From an uncultured Lachnospiraceae bacterium (GTDB taxonomy: Bacteria; Bacillota; Clostridia; Lachnospirales; Lachnospiraceae): a DNA stretch of 11,295 bases. The notes beneath the pieces were generated by a model that saw nothing but the letters and a program-made list of their open reading frames with translations, had not been told where the DNA came from and searched no databases. The stretch spans positions 1 to 11,295 of the forward strand of contig CADBTO010000024.1 of NCBI GenBank assembly GCA_902797565.1, given 5' to 3'. The position numbers and the translations under genes were made by a program. This document shows positions 1-7,858 of the stretch, one piece after another; the stretch's first letter is position 1, and each line of letters opens with the position of its first letter.

Positions 1-55
1 CGCCCTGGCCGTCCAAATCGCCCCAACCGGTCAACGCTTCTCCTAACAGTTCCAT
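1..55 (-). CDS. start of an unidentified protein, cut by the left edge
   Basis: On the minus strand an ATG (53-55) lies 13 bases after the stop of the aminopeptidase gene and is preceded by GGAGG with a 5-base spacer. The frame stays open to the window edge and gives 18 residues, MELLGEALTGWGDLDGQG. The good Shine-Dalgarno sequence and close spacing argue for a real downstream member of the same operon. The fragment is too short to assign to a family, and I do not recognise it. Confidence 0.5.
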   Translation of the reverse strand, partial: MELLGEALTGWGDLDGQG

Positions 56-68
56 CAGTTCCTCCGTC

Positions 69-2177
69 CTAGTACGCTAATCCCTCTAACGGCACATTCA
101 GTTCCTCGCAGCCTTCCACCACGAACTTTCCATCCCGAATCACCGCCAGACGCTCACCCTGCTCTGTAGCCACCTCAATCTTTCCCAATTCTTCAAACGG
201 GATCGTGATATCCGTATGGCAGTTGAAATATGCCCGGGATACGTCCTCCTTTCTGAGAATCGAAACCTCATTATCCCTGGCTATGATCTCTTTCCCATCC
301 GGATTGAACACCGCCACATCTTCCGAATGCGCGTAGCAGGTGTCACCCACCGCAAAATGAGGGCCTGTCTTTTCCGCAATCAGAATCGGCAGCTTGTCCT
401 GGATCCGGTAATCCCTTGCCATCCGGTATGCTGTCGTATTCGTACCAATCGCAAATTCGCCCAGTGGCAGGGCTGCATGCTTGAACAGGATATGGTCTGC
501 CACAAAACGCCTGTTTTGCTCCGGATCATCGAAATTTTCACAAGAATAATCTTTTACCATCCCGTCCTCAAAATAGAGTTTCAGATTCTTGAAATGAAAA
601 TCACGGATATAGACCTCCGATACATGCAGCAACCCATTCGTCCCTTTCAATACCGGAGACGTAAAGACCTCACCCACCGGAATATTCACATCCGCCACGC
701 AATTTTCAAATTTGGTCTCTTTGTCGGGATCAATGGAACACAGACTGACTGTCATGTCCGTCTGGTTATCCCCTTTTCCCTGTATATATACCCTAGTGCC
801 CTGGTCTAATATGTCAATCAGCTTTTGCTGCATGTCCTGGTATTTTCGATAATCCAACGTGTTCAAACGGAATGTCTCATCAAAGATCTTCCGATACAGT
901 GCATCCTTCGCATCCGCAATCGATGGAAGCGGCCAGGCAATAATCGTAAAGCTGGTTTCCTCTCCGGAAATATAGCGATTGGAAAGCGCAGACACGCTGG
1001 AACGCTCCAGCACGCAGATTTCGTTCTGTTCTCTGGAAAAAGCTGCTGCCGCTGCCTTGTTCACAGGTTCAAACCGCGCTTCCCCAAAGACATCCACCAC
1101 AGCCGGACCAGCATAATCCCGGCAGAACGCCGCGCATTCTTCATATACTGTTTCCAGCGCTTCCAGTCTTCGTTCCACAAAGCCCCTGTCCATATACAGC
1201 GCCTTGTCTTCCTTATGGTCAAAGAGAAACTGCCTGTCCAGTGAAACAGAATACACCGCCCATCTGCTGCTGCCCCTGCCTATGATGGATAGCTGCGGTT
1301 CCCGCCTCATGGAGCAGGACAGCCCCATTTTTGCAAAGTTCGCCACCGCTTTCCGAATGACCCGCTCAAAACCAATCGGATACTCCAGCTCCACCGTCTT
1401 CTTCTTCGACAGATCCTTGCGGGTAACTTCAAAACCAATCCGATACCCTTCTGTATAGATATCTGCCATTTCCTGTATTCTTTCTTCAGAAAGGCTGGAA
1501 AGATACTGCCACAGCCCCAGTTCATCCTCACCCACATAGAACCCGCAGTCATACAGGTAATCCGGCGTACTGATATCCGCACCCAACGCCCACTTCTGGA
1601 TATACCCCTCTTCCGCGTCAACCTGCTGGAGCACATAGTTGCGGTATACAAACGGCGCGAACTCCAGATAAAACTCCTTCATCCGCGCTTTCAGCACCTT
1701 TGCCAGATCCGCCCTGCCGTCCCCAAGATTGCTGCAAACCACATCATAGATCCCAAGATAAAATTCCAGCAGCACAACCACTGGCAGCAACCGGCACTCC
1801 GCCGCATATGGATAGGCCGACAGCATATCCGCATAGATAGCTGAGAGGACCTGCCCACATTCCATTCCAAGCTGCTGCACCGCATATTCCGGGTTCAGAT
1901 AGCTTTTCCCGTAGTTTTCCGGCAAAGTGCCCGCAAAAATACGCGCCTGCCGGTTCTTTTTCGCCTGAATGCTTTCATCTTCCGACGGTACGCCCTTGTT
2001 CTTTGCAAGCCTGTTCTTTGCATAAAATACAATCTCTGCCAGACTGCCTGCGCTTTCAGCAAAATAATCCGTCATCGCCGGATTCTGGCACTTTCCGTTC
2101 CACGCTGCAAGCCCCATAATTCGATCCGCAGCCGCCTGGAACCGGTCTTCTAAATTTGAAGTATACCAATCAACCAT
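69..2177 (-). CDS. M29-family (AmpS/AmpT-like) metallo-aminopeptidase, long form
   Basis: Predicted cytosolic metal-dependent aminopeptidase that would remove N-terminal residues from peptides. The 702-residue product starts at MVDWYTSN. That ATG follows AGGAAGG at good spacing, whereas upstream in-frame starts read through the preceding gene's end. The C-terminal part carries the M29 metal ligands in order: E503 in PVGEVFTSP, E574 in GEFAIGTN, H607 in GPHFAVGDTCY with Y615 as the likely catalytic tyrosine, and H654-x-D656 in CHTD. Spacings resemble those of AmpS/AmpT, except for a longer stretch between H607 and H654. Classical M29 enzymes are about 410 residues, so roughly 260-300 N-terminal residues are extra. 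That part is mostly helical-looking and has no motif I recognise. There is no signal peptide. It is the eighth gene of the apparent pyr transcript, 19 bases after the small membrane protein gene. Family assignment is firm; substrate is unknown. Confidence 0.88.
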   Translation of the reverse strand: MVDWYTSNLEDRFQAAADRIMGLAAWNGKCQNPAMTDYFAESAGSLAEIVFYAKNRLAKNKGVPSEDESIQAKKNRQARIFAGTLPENYGKSYLNPEYAVQQLGMECGQVLSAIYADMLSAYPYAAECRLLPVVVLLEFYLGIYDVVCSNLGDGRADLAKVLKARMKEFYLEFAPFVYRNYVLQQVDAEEGYIQKWALGADISTPDYLYDCGFYVGEDELGLWQYLSSLSEERIQEMADIYTEGYRIGFEVTRKDLSKKKTVELEYPIGFERVIRKAVANFAKMGLSCSMRREPQLSIIGRGSSRWAVYSVSLDRQFLFDHKEDKALYMDRGFVERRLEALETVYEECAAFCRDYAGPAVVDVFGEARFEPVNKAAAAAFSREQNEICVLERSSVSALSNRYISGEETSFTIIAWPLPSIADAKDALYRKIFDETFRLNTLDYRKYQDMQQKLIDILDQGTRVYIQGKGDNQTDMTVSLCSIDPDKETKFENCVADVNIPVGEVFTSPVLKGTNGLLHVSEVYIRDFHFKNLKLYFEDGMVKDYSCENFDDPEQNRRFVADHILFKHAALPLGEFAIGTNTTAYRMARDYRIQDKLPILIAEKTGPHFAVGDTCYAHSEDVAVFNPDGKEIIARDNEVSILRKEDVSRAYFNCHTDITIPFEELGKIEVATEQGERLAVIRDGKFVVEGCEELNVPLEGLAY

Positions 2178-2196
2178 TGTTTTTCCCTTCCTGCCC

Positions 2197-2520
2197 TCAT
2201 GCAAACAACAAGCCAAACAGATACAATGCCAGCCAGAGCAAAAGCCCAGCCAGAGGGACAAAAAAACCCATCAATCTTTGCAGCAGGCGGTATTCCAGCT
2301 GCTGCATCGCCTTATAACCCACCGGCACACACACGATACAGGCCACAAATGCGCATAATCCAATTCCACCTGCAAACTTCCCGACTTCTCCCTGTTTCAG
2401 GACGGCATATACCATCAATGCGCAAAAACCTAACAGCGCCACACCGCCGACCGCAGATGTCCAGATGGATACCACCGAAATCGGCTGTTTACTGCGTTCC
2501 TTTCTTTTCCTTCTCACCAT
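2197..2520 (-). CDS. small three-helix membrane protein (possibly DUF6142-like)
   Basis: Unassigned 107-residue integral membrane protein. The chosen ATG (2518-2520) begins MVRRKRKERSK and has GGGGGAG six bases upstream, lying inside the end of the vanZ-like gene. A very basic N-terminus (positions 1-12) is followed by three hydrophobic segments at about 19-41, 49-69 and 83-106, so by the positive-inside rule the N-terminus should be cytoplasmic. No catalytic motif is visible. Size and layout recall small membrane proteins of Clostridia labelled DUF6142, but this is from memory and unverified. It overlaps the preceding gene by 32 bases and is followed 19 bases later by the aminopeptidase, which suggests translational coupling and co-expression. 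Function unknown. Confidence 0.75.
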   Translation of the reverse strand: MVRRKRKERSKQPISVVSIWTSAVGGVALLGFCALMVYAVLKQGEVGKFAGGIGLCAFVACIVCVPVGYKAMQQLEYRLLQRLMGFFVPLAGLLLWLALYLFGLLFA

Positions 2521-3019
2521 CTCCCACTCCCCCGTACCTGAAAAAACGGTAAACCACATACAGAATATATCCCAGTGTCCCACCGAGCGTATTCAAAATC
2601 ACGTCATCTACATCACAACTGCCCAAATGGGTCACAAACTGGCACGTTTCGATCACGACCGAAAACAGGCAGCAGGCGAAGACTGCCACGAACGGATGGC
2701 GTTTTCTCCCGTTAAATAATGCCGGGAGAAAAAAACCGCAGGGAACAAACATAATGACATTGCCCAGCAGATTCAGCAATACCCGGGTACTTCCAATCTT
2801 CCTGGCATAATGGACATAGCGCATAATCTCTGCAAACGGATGCAGATTATACCTTGCCACCTGGCTTGCCTCCCGTTCGAAGAAAAACAGCACATAACTC
2901 ATCACCAAAAGGTATACTGCAAAAAGCACCAATTTCCAGACAAACCGCATAAACAGCCTGTCTTTCTCCGCATCCGGCACCTTACCGCGAAGCCCCGTAG
3001 GTTTCATAATAAGCGTCAA
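2489..3019 (-). CDS. VanZ-like family membrane protein
   Basis: Integral membrane protein of 176 residues from the TTG at 3019, or 172 from the ATG at 3007. The TTG has AAGGAAG about seven bases upstream while the ATG has no well-placed site, so I list the TTG form; it is not certain. Hydrophobic segments fall at about 27-47, 81-102, 109-127 and 138-160. VanZ-family signatures are visible: GNVIMFVPCGFFLP (86-99) and the E124-T-C-Q127 helix followed by D136, D138, D139, N143 and G146. VanZ gives low-level teicoplanin resistance in vanA clusters, but most family members are of unknown function, and no van genes accompany this one. The start lies inside pyrE (38-base overlap) and the end overlaps the next gene, so it is embedded in the operon. 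The acidic/basic C-terminal tail looks cytoplasmic. Confidence 0.85.
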   Translation of the reverse strand: MTLIMKPTGLRGKVPDAEKDRLFMRFVWKLVLFAVYLLVMSYVLFFFEREASQVARYNLHPFAEIMRYVHYARKIGSTRVLLNLLGNVIMFVPCGFFLPALFNGRKRHPFVAVFACCLFSVVIETCQFVTHLGSCDVDDVILNTLGGTLGYILYVVYRFFRYGGVGDGEKEKKGTQ

Positions 3020-3659
3020 TCTGCTTCTTCCTTGCCTCGTCGATCAAAATCTGCCCCTGGTACTCCCGCTGATACAGAACCTCCACCACTTCTTCCATAT
3101 TCACGATCTGTGTCGTTTTCATTCCATATTTCTCTGATATCTCAGACAACGCGCTTTTTTCAGACTTCCCGCGTTCCATCCGGTCCACAGATACCACCAA
3201 TCCCAGCACTTCCACGTTTCCGCACGCCTTGAGAATGGGATAGGTCTCTTCGATCGAAGTCCCTGCCGTCGTGACATCTTCTATAATTACCACCCGGTCT
3301 CCATCCTTGATCGGGCTTCCCAGCAGAATCCCCGTATCCCCATGGTCTTTCACTTCCTTCCGGTTCGAAGAATAACGGATATCCTTCCCGTACTCCTTTG
3401 AAAAAACCATGGATGCGGCTACTGAAAGAGGAATCCCTTTGTATGCCGGTCCAAACAGCACATCAAAATCCGTGCCAAAGGCATCATGTACCGCCCTTGC
3501 ATAATATCCGCCCAACCGCTCCAGCTGGCTTCCCGTCCGGTAAAAACCGGTATTGATAAAAAACGGCGTATTTCTCCCGCTCTTTGTCACAAAGTCTCCG
3601 AACTGTAATACACCACAGTCGATCATAAAATGAATAAACTCTTCTTTATATGCTTCCAT
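2982..3659 (-). CDS. pyrE: orotate phosphoribosyltransferase
   Basis: Transfers the phosphoribosyl group of PRPP to orotate, giving OMP, the fifth step of UMP synthesis. The 225-residue product has the usual clostridial PyrE length. It contains the orotate-side element around K26 (TKSGR), FGPAYKGIP (69-77), the flexible catalytic loop RKEVKDHG (100-107) and the PRPP-binding motif VVIIEDVTTAGTSI (123-136). I chose the ATG at 3659 (MEAYKEEF), which matches the family's usual N-terminus. A GTG three codons upstream is also open but sits only three bases from AAAGGAG. The gene lies 60 bases after pyrD and its end is overlapped by the vanZ-like gene. Enzymes of this family act as cytosolic dimers. 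All key motifs are intact. Confidence 0.96.
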   Translation of the reverse strand: MEAYKEEFIHFMIDCGVLQFGDFVTKSGRNTPFFINTGFYRTGSQLERLGGYYARAVHDAFGTDFDVLFGPAYKGIPLSVAASMVFSKEYGKDIRYSSNRKEVKDHGDTGILLGSPIKDGDRVVIIEDVTTAGTSIEETYPILKACGNVEVLGLVVSVDRMERGKSEKSALSEISEKYGMKTTQIVNMEEVVEVLYQREYQGQILIDEARKKQIDAYYETYGASR

Positions 3660-3719
3660 ACCTTTCACCCGCTCCTTTCCCGGTCTTGTTGCTTTGCCAA
3701 AGCCACGCCATCAAAACAG

Positions 3720-4658
3720 TTATGCTGCTTCCCTGACTGCGCCGATGATCTCCTGAATCCTCGAAATGCCCTGTTCCTCCAGATATTGCTGCATCCCATC
3801 TATAATCCGGATTGTCAGATCCGGCTGATAAAAGTTTGCTGTTCCCACTGCCACTGCCGTTGCCCCGGCAAGCATCATCTCAATCGCGTCTTCCGGAGAT
3901 GCGATGCCGCCCATCCCGATAATCGGAATCTTTACTGCCCGGCTTGCTTCATATACCATACGCACTGCAACCGGATGAACCGCAGGACCACTCATCCCGC
4001 CTGTCTTGTTTTTCAGTAAGAAACACCTCCGCCTGATATCGATCTTCATCCCCGTAATTGTATTGATCAAAGATATCCCATCCGCGCCACCAGCCTCCGC
4101 TGCCTTTGCAATCTCCGCAATGCTGGTGACATTCGGAGAAAGCTTCATAAACACAGGTTTTTTAGACCGTTTCCGGATCTGTTCCGTCAGACTCTGAACC
4201 ATTGCCGGATCCTGTCCGAATGCGAGCGCACCATGTTCCACATTCGGGCAGGAGATATTGATCTCCAGGAAATCACAGCTTGCGTCCGACAGCCGTTCAA
4301 CAACATCCAGATACTCCTGCTGCGTATGTCCACAGACATTCACACCCACTTTTGTATCAAAACCCTCCAGAAAAGGCAGATCCCGTTCCAGGAAAACATC
4401 AATCCCCGGATTCTGCAGCCCTATGGCATTGAGCATCCCCGACGGAGTCTCTGCGATCCGCGGTGTCCCGTTTCCTTCCCACGGCTCGATTGCCACACCT
4501 TTGGTTACAACAGCTCCCAAACGGTTCAAATCTACAAACTCACTGTATTCCACACCGCTTCCAAACGTGCCCGAAGCTGTCATTACAGGATTTTTCAATG
4601 GGATACCCGCAAGATCCACCGCAAGGGAGCCGTCATCCGGCATACCTTTTTCCATCAT
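3720..4658 (-). CDS. pyrD: dihydroorotate dehydrogenase class 1B, catalytic (PyrD/PyrDB) subunit
   Basis: Oxidises dihydroorotate to orotate with FMN and passes electrons to PyrK and on to NAD+. The 312-residue protein has the class 1 active-site cysteine C137 in NISCPNV, which is serine in the membrane-bound class 2. It also has K53 (VVTKG), the MLNAIGLQNPG segment (75-85), K172 in MKLSPNV, NKTGGMSGP (217-225), and the FMN-phosphate loops GMGGI (248-252) and VGT (271-273). There is no membrane-anchoring N-terminal helix. The first ATG is preceded by GGAGG at seven bases and overlaps the pyrK stop as ATGA, so the two subunits are probably translationally coupled, as expected for a heterotetrameric PyrD2K2 complex. 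A second ATG directly follows the first; either could serve. Confidence 0.96.
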   Translation of the reverse strand: MMEKGMPDDGSLAVDLAGIPLKNPVMTASGTFGSGVEYSEFVDLNRLGAVVTKGVAIEPWEGNGTPRIAETPSGMLNAIGLQNPGIDVFLERDLPFLEGFDTKVGVNVCGHTQQEYLDVVERLSDASCDFLEINISCPNVEHGALAFGQDPAMVQSLTEQIRKRSKKPVFMKLSPNVTSIAEIAKAAEAGGADGISLINTITGMKIDIRRRCFLLKNKTGGMSGPAVHPVAVRMVYEASRAVKIPIIGMGGIASPEDAIEMMLAGATAVAVGTANFYQPDLTIRIIDGMQQYLEEQGISRIQEIIGAVREAA

Positions 4659-5452
4659 AACTGCACCTCCCTTGCCTCAAATACCGGACCATCTTTGCAA
4701 ATCCTGGCATTGTTTACATAACTGTGCCCATCCTGCTCCACTGTCCTGCACACACAGCCCAGACAGGCACCAACTCCGCAAGCCATCCGCTCCTCCAGGG
4801 AAAGATAACATGGCAGAGCATGTTCCAGCGCGTAAGACTTCACGCCACGGAGCATCGGAATCGGGCCGCATGAGAAGAGCGCGTCCCCTTCCACCGAAAA
4901 AGTCCGGATGGCATCAAGCACATTGCCCTTGCAAACCTCTCCTTCCGGCAATTCTCCCATTTCCGGATCCTCCAACGCAGCAGAAACCAGACAGCCCGCC
5001 TGCTCAAATTCTTCTTTTAAGAACACTTCCCGCCTATAGCCCAACACGACACGCGGTGTAATCCCCATCTTTCGAAATGCCCTGGCCAGTTCCACAAGCG
5101 GCGGTATCCCAATCCCGCCTCCAATGAGGACTGGCTCCTGATAGCCCTTGTCTAAGGGGTAACCTGTCCCCAGGGGGCCAATCATGGATATCCCTGCACC
5201 TGCTTTCAATCCGGCAAATTCCTTCGTCCCTGCACCTGCAGCCCGATATACCAACCGGATTCTCCCGCCTTCCCGGTCAATCTCACAGATCGAAATCGGA
5301 CGAGGCAGAATCCTGCTCGCATCTTCCGAAAACAAATCCACGAATTGACCCGGCTGCGCCGCCGATGCCGCCTTGCATTCCAGCCAAAGGCTGAAAATGC
5401 CTTCCGCAAGGGAATCCTGTTCCAGAACCTTTGCCCGCTCTTTCTCTTTCAA
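4655..5452 (-). CDS. pyrK: dihydroorotate dehydrogenase electron transfer subunit (FAD, 2Fe-2S)
   Basis: Iron-sulfur flavoprotein partner of PyrD that carries electrons from dihydroorotate to NAD+. I place the start at a TTG (5450-5452), giving 265 residues beginning MKEKERAKVLEQ. It has a near-perfect GGGAGG with seven bases of spacing and matches the family's usual N-terminus; a GTG 11 codons upstream lacks such a site. Domains run in the ferredoxin-reductase order: FAD-binding RPISI (51-55) and GAGT (73-76), the nucleotide loop GGGIGIPP (111-118), then a C-terminal [2Fe-2S] site with C225-x4-C230-x2-C233-x18-C252. An extra cysteine, C235, lies two residues after C233. The stop overlaps pyrD. 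A 97-base gap separates it from pyrF. All cofactor motifs are intact. Confidence 0.95.
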   Translation of the reverse strand: MKEKERAKVLEQDSLAEGIFSLWLECKAASAAQPGQFVDLFSEDASRILPRPISICEIDREGGRIRLVYRAAGAGTKEFAGLKAGAGISMIGPLGTGYPLDKGYQEPVLIGGGIGIPPLVELARAFRKMGITPRVVLGYRREVFLKEEFEQAGCLVSAALEDPEMGELPEGEVCKGNVLDAIRTFSVEGDALFSCGPIPMLRGVKSYALEHALPCYLSLEERMACGVGACLGCVCRTVEQDGHSYVNNARICKDGPVFEAREVQL

Positions 5453-5549
5453 ATCCAATCCTCCCGTATCATTCAGCCCATGCACCTGCCCTCATATCCG
5501 GAATAAACCCGATCGCGCATCGCACTGAACTGGCTCCTGGCGAAATCTC

Positions 5550-6488
5550 CTATGAACAAAACCGTCTTCCGATTGCGCCCTGGATATCCTCCTGCATATC
5601 CAGCACTGCCGCCCTTGCCGCATCTGCGAAATTCTCCTCTCCATATTTCGCATATGCTTCCTGCTTATATGCCGCAATGATCCCTCTGGAAGAATTGACA
5701 ATCGCGCCCATTCCGTCATCATCAAAGAATCCAACCAGATCCTTTCCTTTACCGCCCTGCGCTCCATATCCAGGGACCAGGATAAAGGTATGAGGCATTT
5801 TCCGCCGGAGCTGCCTGCCCATTTCCGGATATGTCGCCCCAATGACTGCCCCGACATTGGAATACTGTCCTTCCCGCAGATCCTCCCCCCAGACTTCAAC
5901 CTTTTCACCAACCCACTCATACAGCGGAACTTCTCCATCGATCCGCCGATCCTGGAACTCTCCGCTGGAAGGATTGGACGTTTTGACCAGGACAAAAATC
6001 CCTTTGTCACATTCCCTGCATACGTCAATAAAGGGCTTCACGCCATCATACCCCAGATACGGATTTACGGTAGCAAAATCTTCTTCAAACGGCGCAATCA
6101 CTTTCCCGCCTACTTTTACCGTACCAAGATGCCCCTTGGCATATGCTTCTGATGTCGAACCAATATCCCCCCGTTTGATATCCCCAATAACAACCAGTCC
6201 CTTCTGGTGCGCATAATCAATCGTTTTCTTATATGCCATCAATCCGGGTATTCCATACTGCTCATACATTGCAATCTGTGGTTTCACCGCTGGAACCAGG
6301 TCTGCTGTAGCATCCAGGATCGCCTTGTTAAAGGCATAGATGGCACCCGCCACACTTTCCAGGGTTTCTCCGCTCTGCTGAATGGAAGCATCCAGGATTC
6401 TCTGCGGGATAAATGACAACTGTGGATCCAATCCAATGACAATCGGAGCCTTCTTTGCCGCAATCTGTGCTATTAGCTTTTGTATCAT
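5550..6488 (-). CDS. pyrF: orotidine-5'-phosphate decarboxylase, type 2
   Basis: Decarboxylates OMP to UMP, the last step of de novo UMP synthesis. The 312 residues fit the long type 2 PyrF group (type 1 enzymes are about 240). Visible are GLDP (19-22), VKPQ with K69, the catalytic DIKRGD box (103-108) followed by IGSTSEAYA, and SSRGI (266-270) for phosphate binding. The ATG at 6486-6488 has GGAGG ten bases upstream, and this site begins within the TGAGGAGG that ends pyrC, so the two genes are tightly joined (15 bases apart). Family members are cytosolic dimers. Nothing looks damaged. Confidence 0.96.
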   Translation of the reverse strand: MIQKLIAQIAAKKAPIVIGLDPQLSFIPQRILDASIQQSGETLESVAGAIYAFNKAILDATADLVPAVKPQIAMYEQYGIPGLMAYKKTIDYAHQKGLVVIGDIKRGDIGSTSEAYAKGHLGTVKVGGKVIAPFEEDFATVNPYLGYDGVKPFIDVCRECDKGIFVLVKTSNPSSGEFQDRRIDGEVPLYEWVGEKVEVWGEDLREGQYSNVGAVIGATYPEMGRQLRRKMPHTFILVPGYGAQGGKGKDLVGFFDDDGMGAIVNSSRGIIAAYKQEAYAKYGEENFADAARAAVLDMQEDIQGAIGRRFCS

Positions 6489-6503
6489 GTTTCACACGCC
6501 TCC

Positions 6504-7784
6504 TCAAATTTTATAAGTGATCTTGCCGCCCATAATGGTTCCCACCACCCGGCCCGTTACTTTCATTCCTTCATACGGCATATTCTTTGCTCTTCCGGCA
6601 AATTCCCCAGCCCGAATCTCATAGCTTTCATACGGATTGAAAATCGTAATATCTGCCCGTTTCCCTTCCGAAAGATCCCCCACATCAAGTCCCAGAATCC
6701 TCGCGGGATTATAGCTCATCTTTTCCACCATCTGCATTGGTGAAAGATAACCACCCATAACCAGGCAGGTATATGCAAGGGATGCTGCCGTCTCAAGCCC
6801 CACGATCCCAAACGGAGATCCGGCAAACCCCCGGCTTTTTTCCTCCTCAGTATGAGGGGCATGGTCTGTGGCAATCACCTCAAGGGTTCCATCTGAAAGG
6901 CCGCCTCGCAGCGCCTCCCGGTCTACCTTCGTGCGCAGCGGCGGATTCATCTTGTAATTCCCGTTCGCAGCACTGTCTATATCATTTTCACATAATACAA
7001 AATGATGGGGGCAGACTTCCCCACTGATATCAATGCCCTGCTTCTTCGCTTCCCGGATAATCCGGACAGACTCCTTCGTGGAGCAATGGCAGAGATGCAG
7101 CCTTGCACCAGTCTCTCCCGCCAGCATCGCATCCCGCACCGCAATAACATTTTCTACAGAATTCGTGATTCCCGGCAGTGAAAACTCTTTTGCCTTTTTC
7201 CCTGCATTCATAACGCCGCCCTGCACAAGCGCCTTGTCTTCGCAATGGGAGAGCACCGGAATTCCCAGCTCTTTTGCCTTTACCATTGCGGCACGCATCA
7301 GCCCCGAATCCATGACGCTCTTCCCGTCCTCGCTGATCGCCCTGCTTCCTGCCATCACACAACCATCTATATCCGCAAGCGTTTTCCCTTCCATCCCTTT
7401 CGTGATGGCTCCTGCCTGTATCACCTTACACAGGCCAACATCCACGGCACGCATATGTACATACTCCACCAGATCCATCCGATCCACCGGAGGCTGCGTG
7501 TTCGGCATCGCAACGATTGTCGTATACCCGCCTCTCGCTGCTGCTTTGCATCCGCCCTCGATGTCCTCTTTCTCTGTCTGCCCGGGTTCCCTCAAATGTA
7601 CATGCAGATCAACAAATCCGGGACACACATAACAGCCCTCCGCATAGATGATCTCCTGTGCCAGCTCGTCCGACAGATCTTTTCCGATATTAACGATCAC
7701 GCCATCGGAGATGAACACATCCGCTCTTTCATCCCGCCCATCTGCAGGATTCAAAACGCGACCACCCCGCACAAGTATATTCAT
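6504..7784 (-). CDS. pyrC: dihydroorotase (class I, two-metal amidohydrolase)
   Basis: Converts carbamoyl-aspartate to dihydroorotate, the third pyrimidine step. The 426-residue product begins MNILVRGGRV. The ATG at 7784 follows AGGAGG by about ten bases and fits the family; the frame remains open 32 codons further upstream but that part would cross the promoter. Metal and substrate residues stand as in known class I dihydroorotases: H61-x-H63 with R65 (DLHVHLREPG), D153 in SEDGKS, H180 in LSHCED, H233 in LCHCST, and D307 in ATDHAPH. MPNTQPP (93-99) is also present. It is the first gene of the leftward transcript, about 40 bases after a predicted start point, and diverges from the adenosylhomocysteinase gene. 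Confidence 0.96.
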   Translation of the reverse strand: MNILVRGGRVLNPADGRDERADVFISDGVIVNIGKDLSDELAQEIIYAEGCYVCPGFVDLHVHLREPGQTEKEDIEGGCKAAARGGYTTIVAMPNTQPPVDRMDLVEYVHMRAVDVGLCKVIQAGAITKGMEGKTLADIDGCVMAGSRAISEDGKSVMDSGLMRAAMVKAKELGIPVLSHCEDKALVQGGVMNAGKKAKEFSLPGITNSVENVIAVRDAMLAGETGARLHLCHCSTKESVRIIREAKKQGIDISGEVCPHHFVLCENDIDSAANGNYKMNPPLRTKVDREALRGGLSDGTLEVIATDHAPHTEEEKSRGFAGSPFGIVGLETAASLAYTCLVMGGYLSPMQMVEKMSYNPARILGLDVGDLSEGKRADITIFNPYESYEIRAGEFAGRAKNMPYEGMKVTGRVVGTIMGGKITYKI

Positions 7785-7829
7785 AGACCCATAGCCTCCT
7801 TTCTCGTTGTTCCCAGTGGTACTCCCGAC

Positions 7830-7858
7830 ATTATAGCAAATCTCTCCCACTTTGAAAA
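7830..7858 (-). promoter_or_regulatory. promoter of the pyr operon (extended -10)
   Basis: On the minus strand TATAAT (7830-7835) is preceded by TGC, an extended -10, and lies 17 bases from TTTTCA (7853-7858, four of six matches to TTGACA). An A-tract (minus-strand AAAAAA at 7863-7868) sits directly upstream like an UP element. Transcription should begin near 7823, giving a leader of about 40 nt, which is too short for a PyrR-type antiterminator/terminator. This is a sequence prediction. Confidence 0.75.

Noticed and set aside
2489-3019. Glycopeptide resistance locus suggested by the VanZ-like gene
   Set aside because: No vanA/H/X/R/S homologues are present and most VanZ-like proteins lie outside resistance clusters.
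3674-3702. GCTTTG-G-CAAAGC palindrome between pyrD and pyrE as a possible terminator
   Set aside because: The arms leave almost no loop and no T-run follows on the minus strand; continuous transcription is more likely.
4258-5061. A 267-codon plus-strand open frame antisense to pyrD and pyrK
   Set aside because: Composition is rich in Pro, Ser and Arg as expected from the reverse strand of a GC-moderate gene; no motif, no ribosome binding site, and both opposite genes are intact.
5473-5518. Minus-strand mini-ORFs in the pyrF-pyrK gap (for example MRDRVYSGYEGRCMG and VRCAIGFIPDMRAGAWAE)
   Set aside because: Very short; the nearest AGGAG is weakly placed, nothing resembles a known leader peptide, and open frames of this length are expected by chance.
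7784-7823. PyrR-dependent attenuator in the pyrC leader
   Set aside because: The predicted leader is about 40 nt with no stem followed by a T-run and no recognisable PyrR anti-antiterminator loop.
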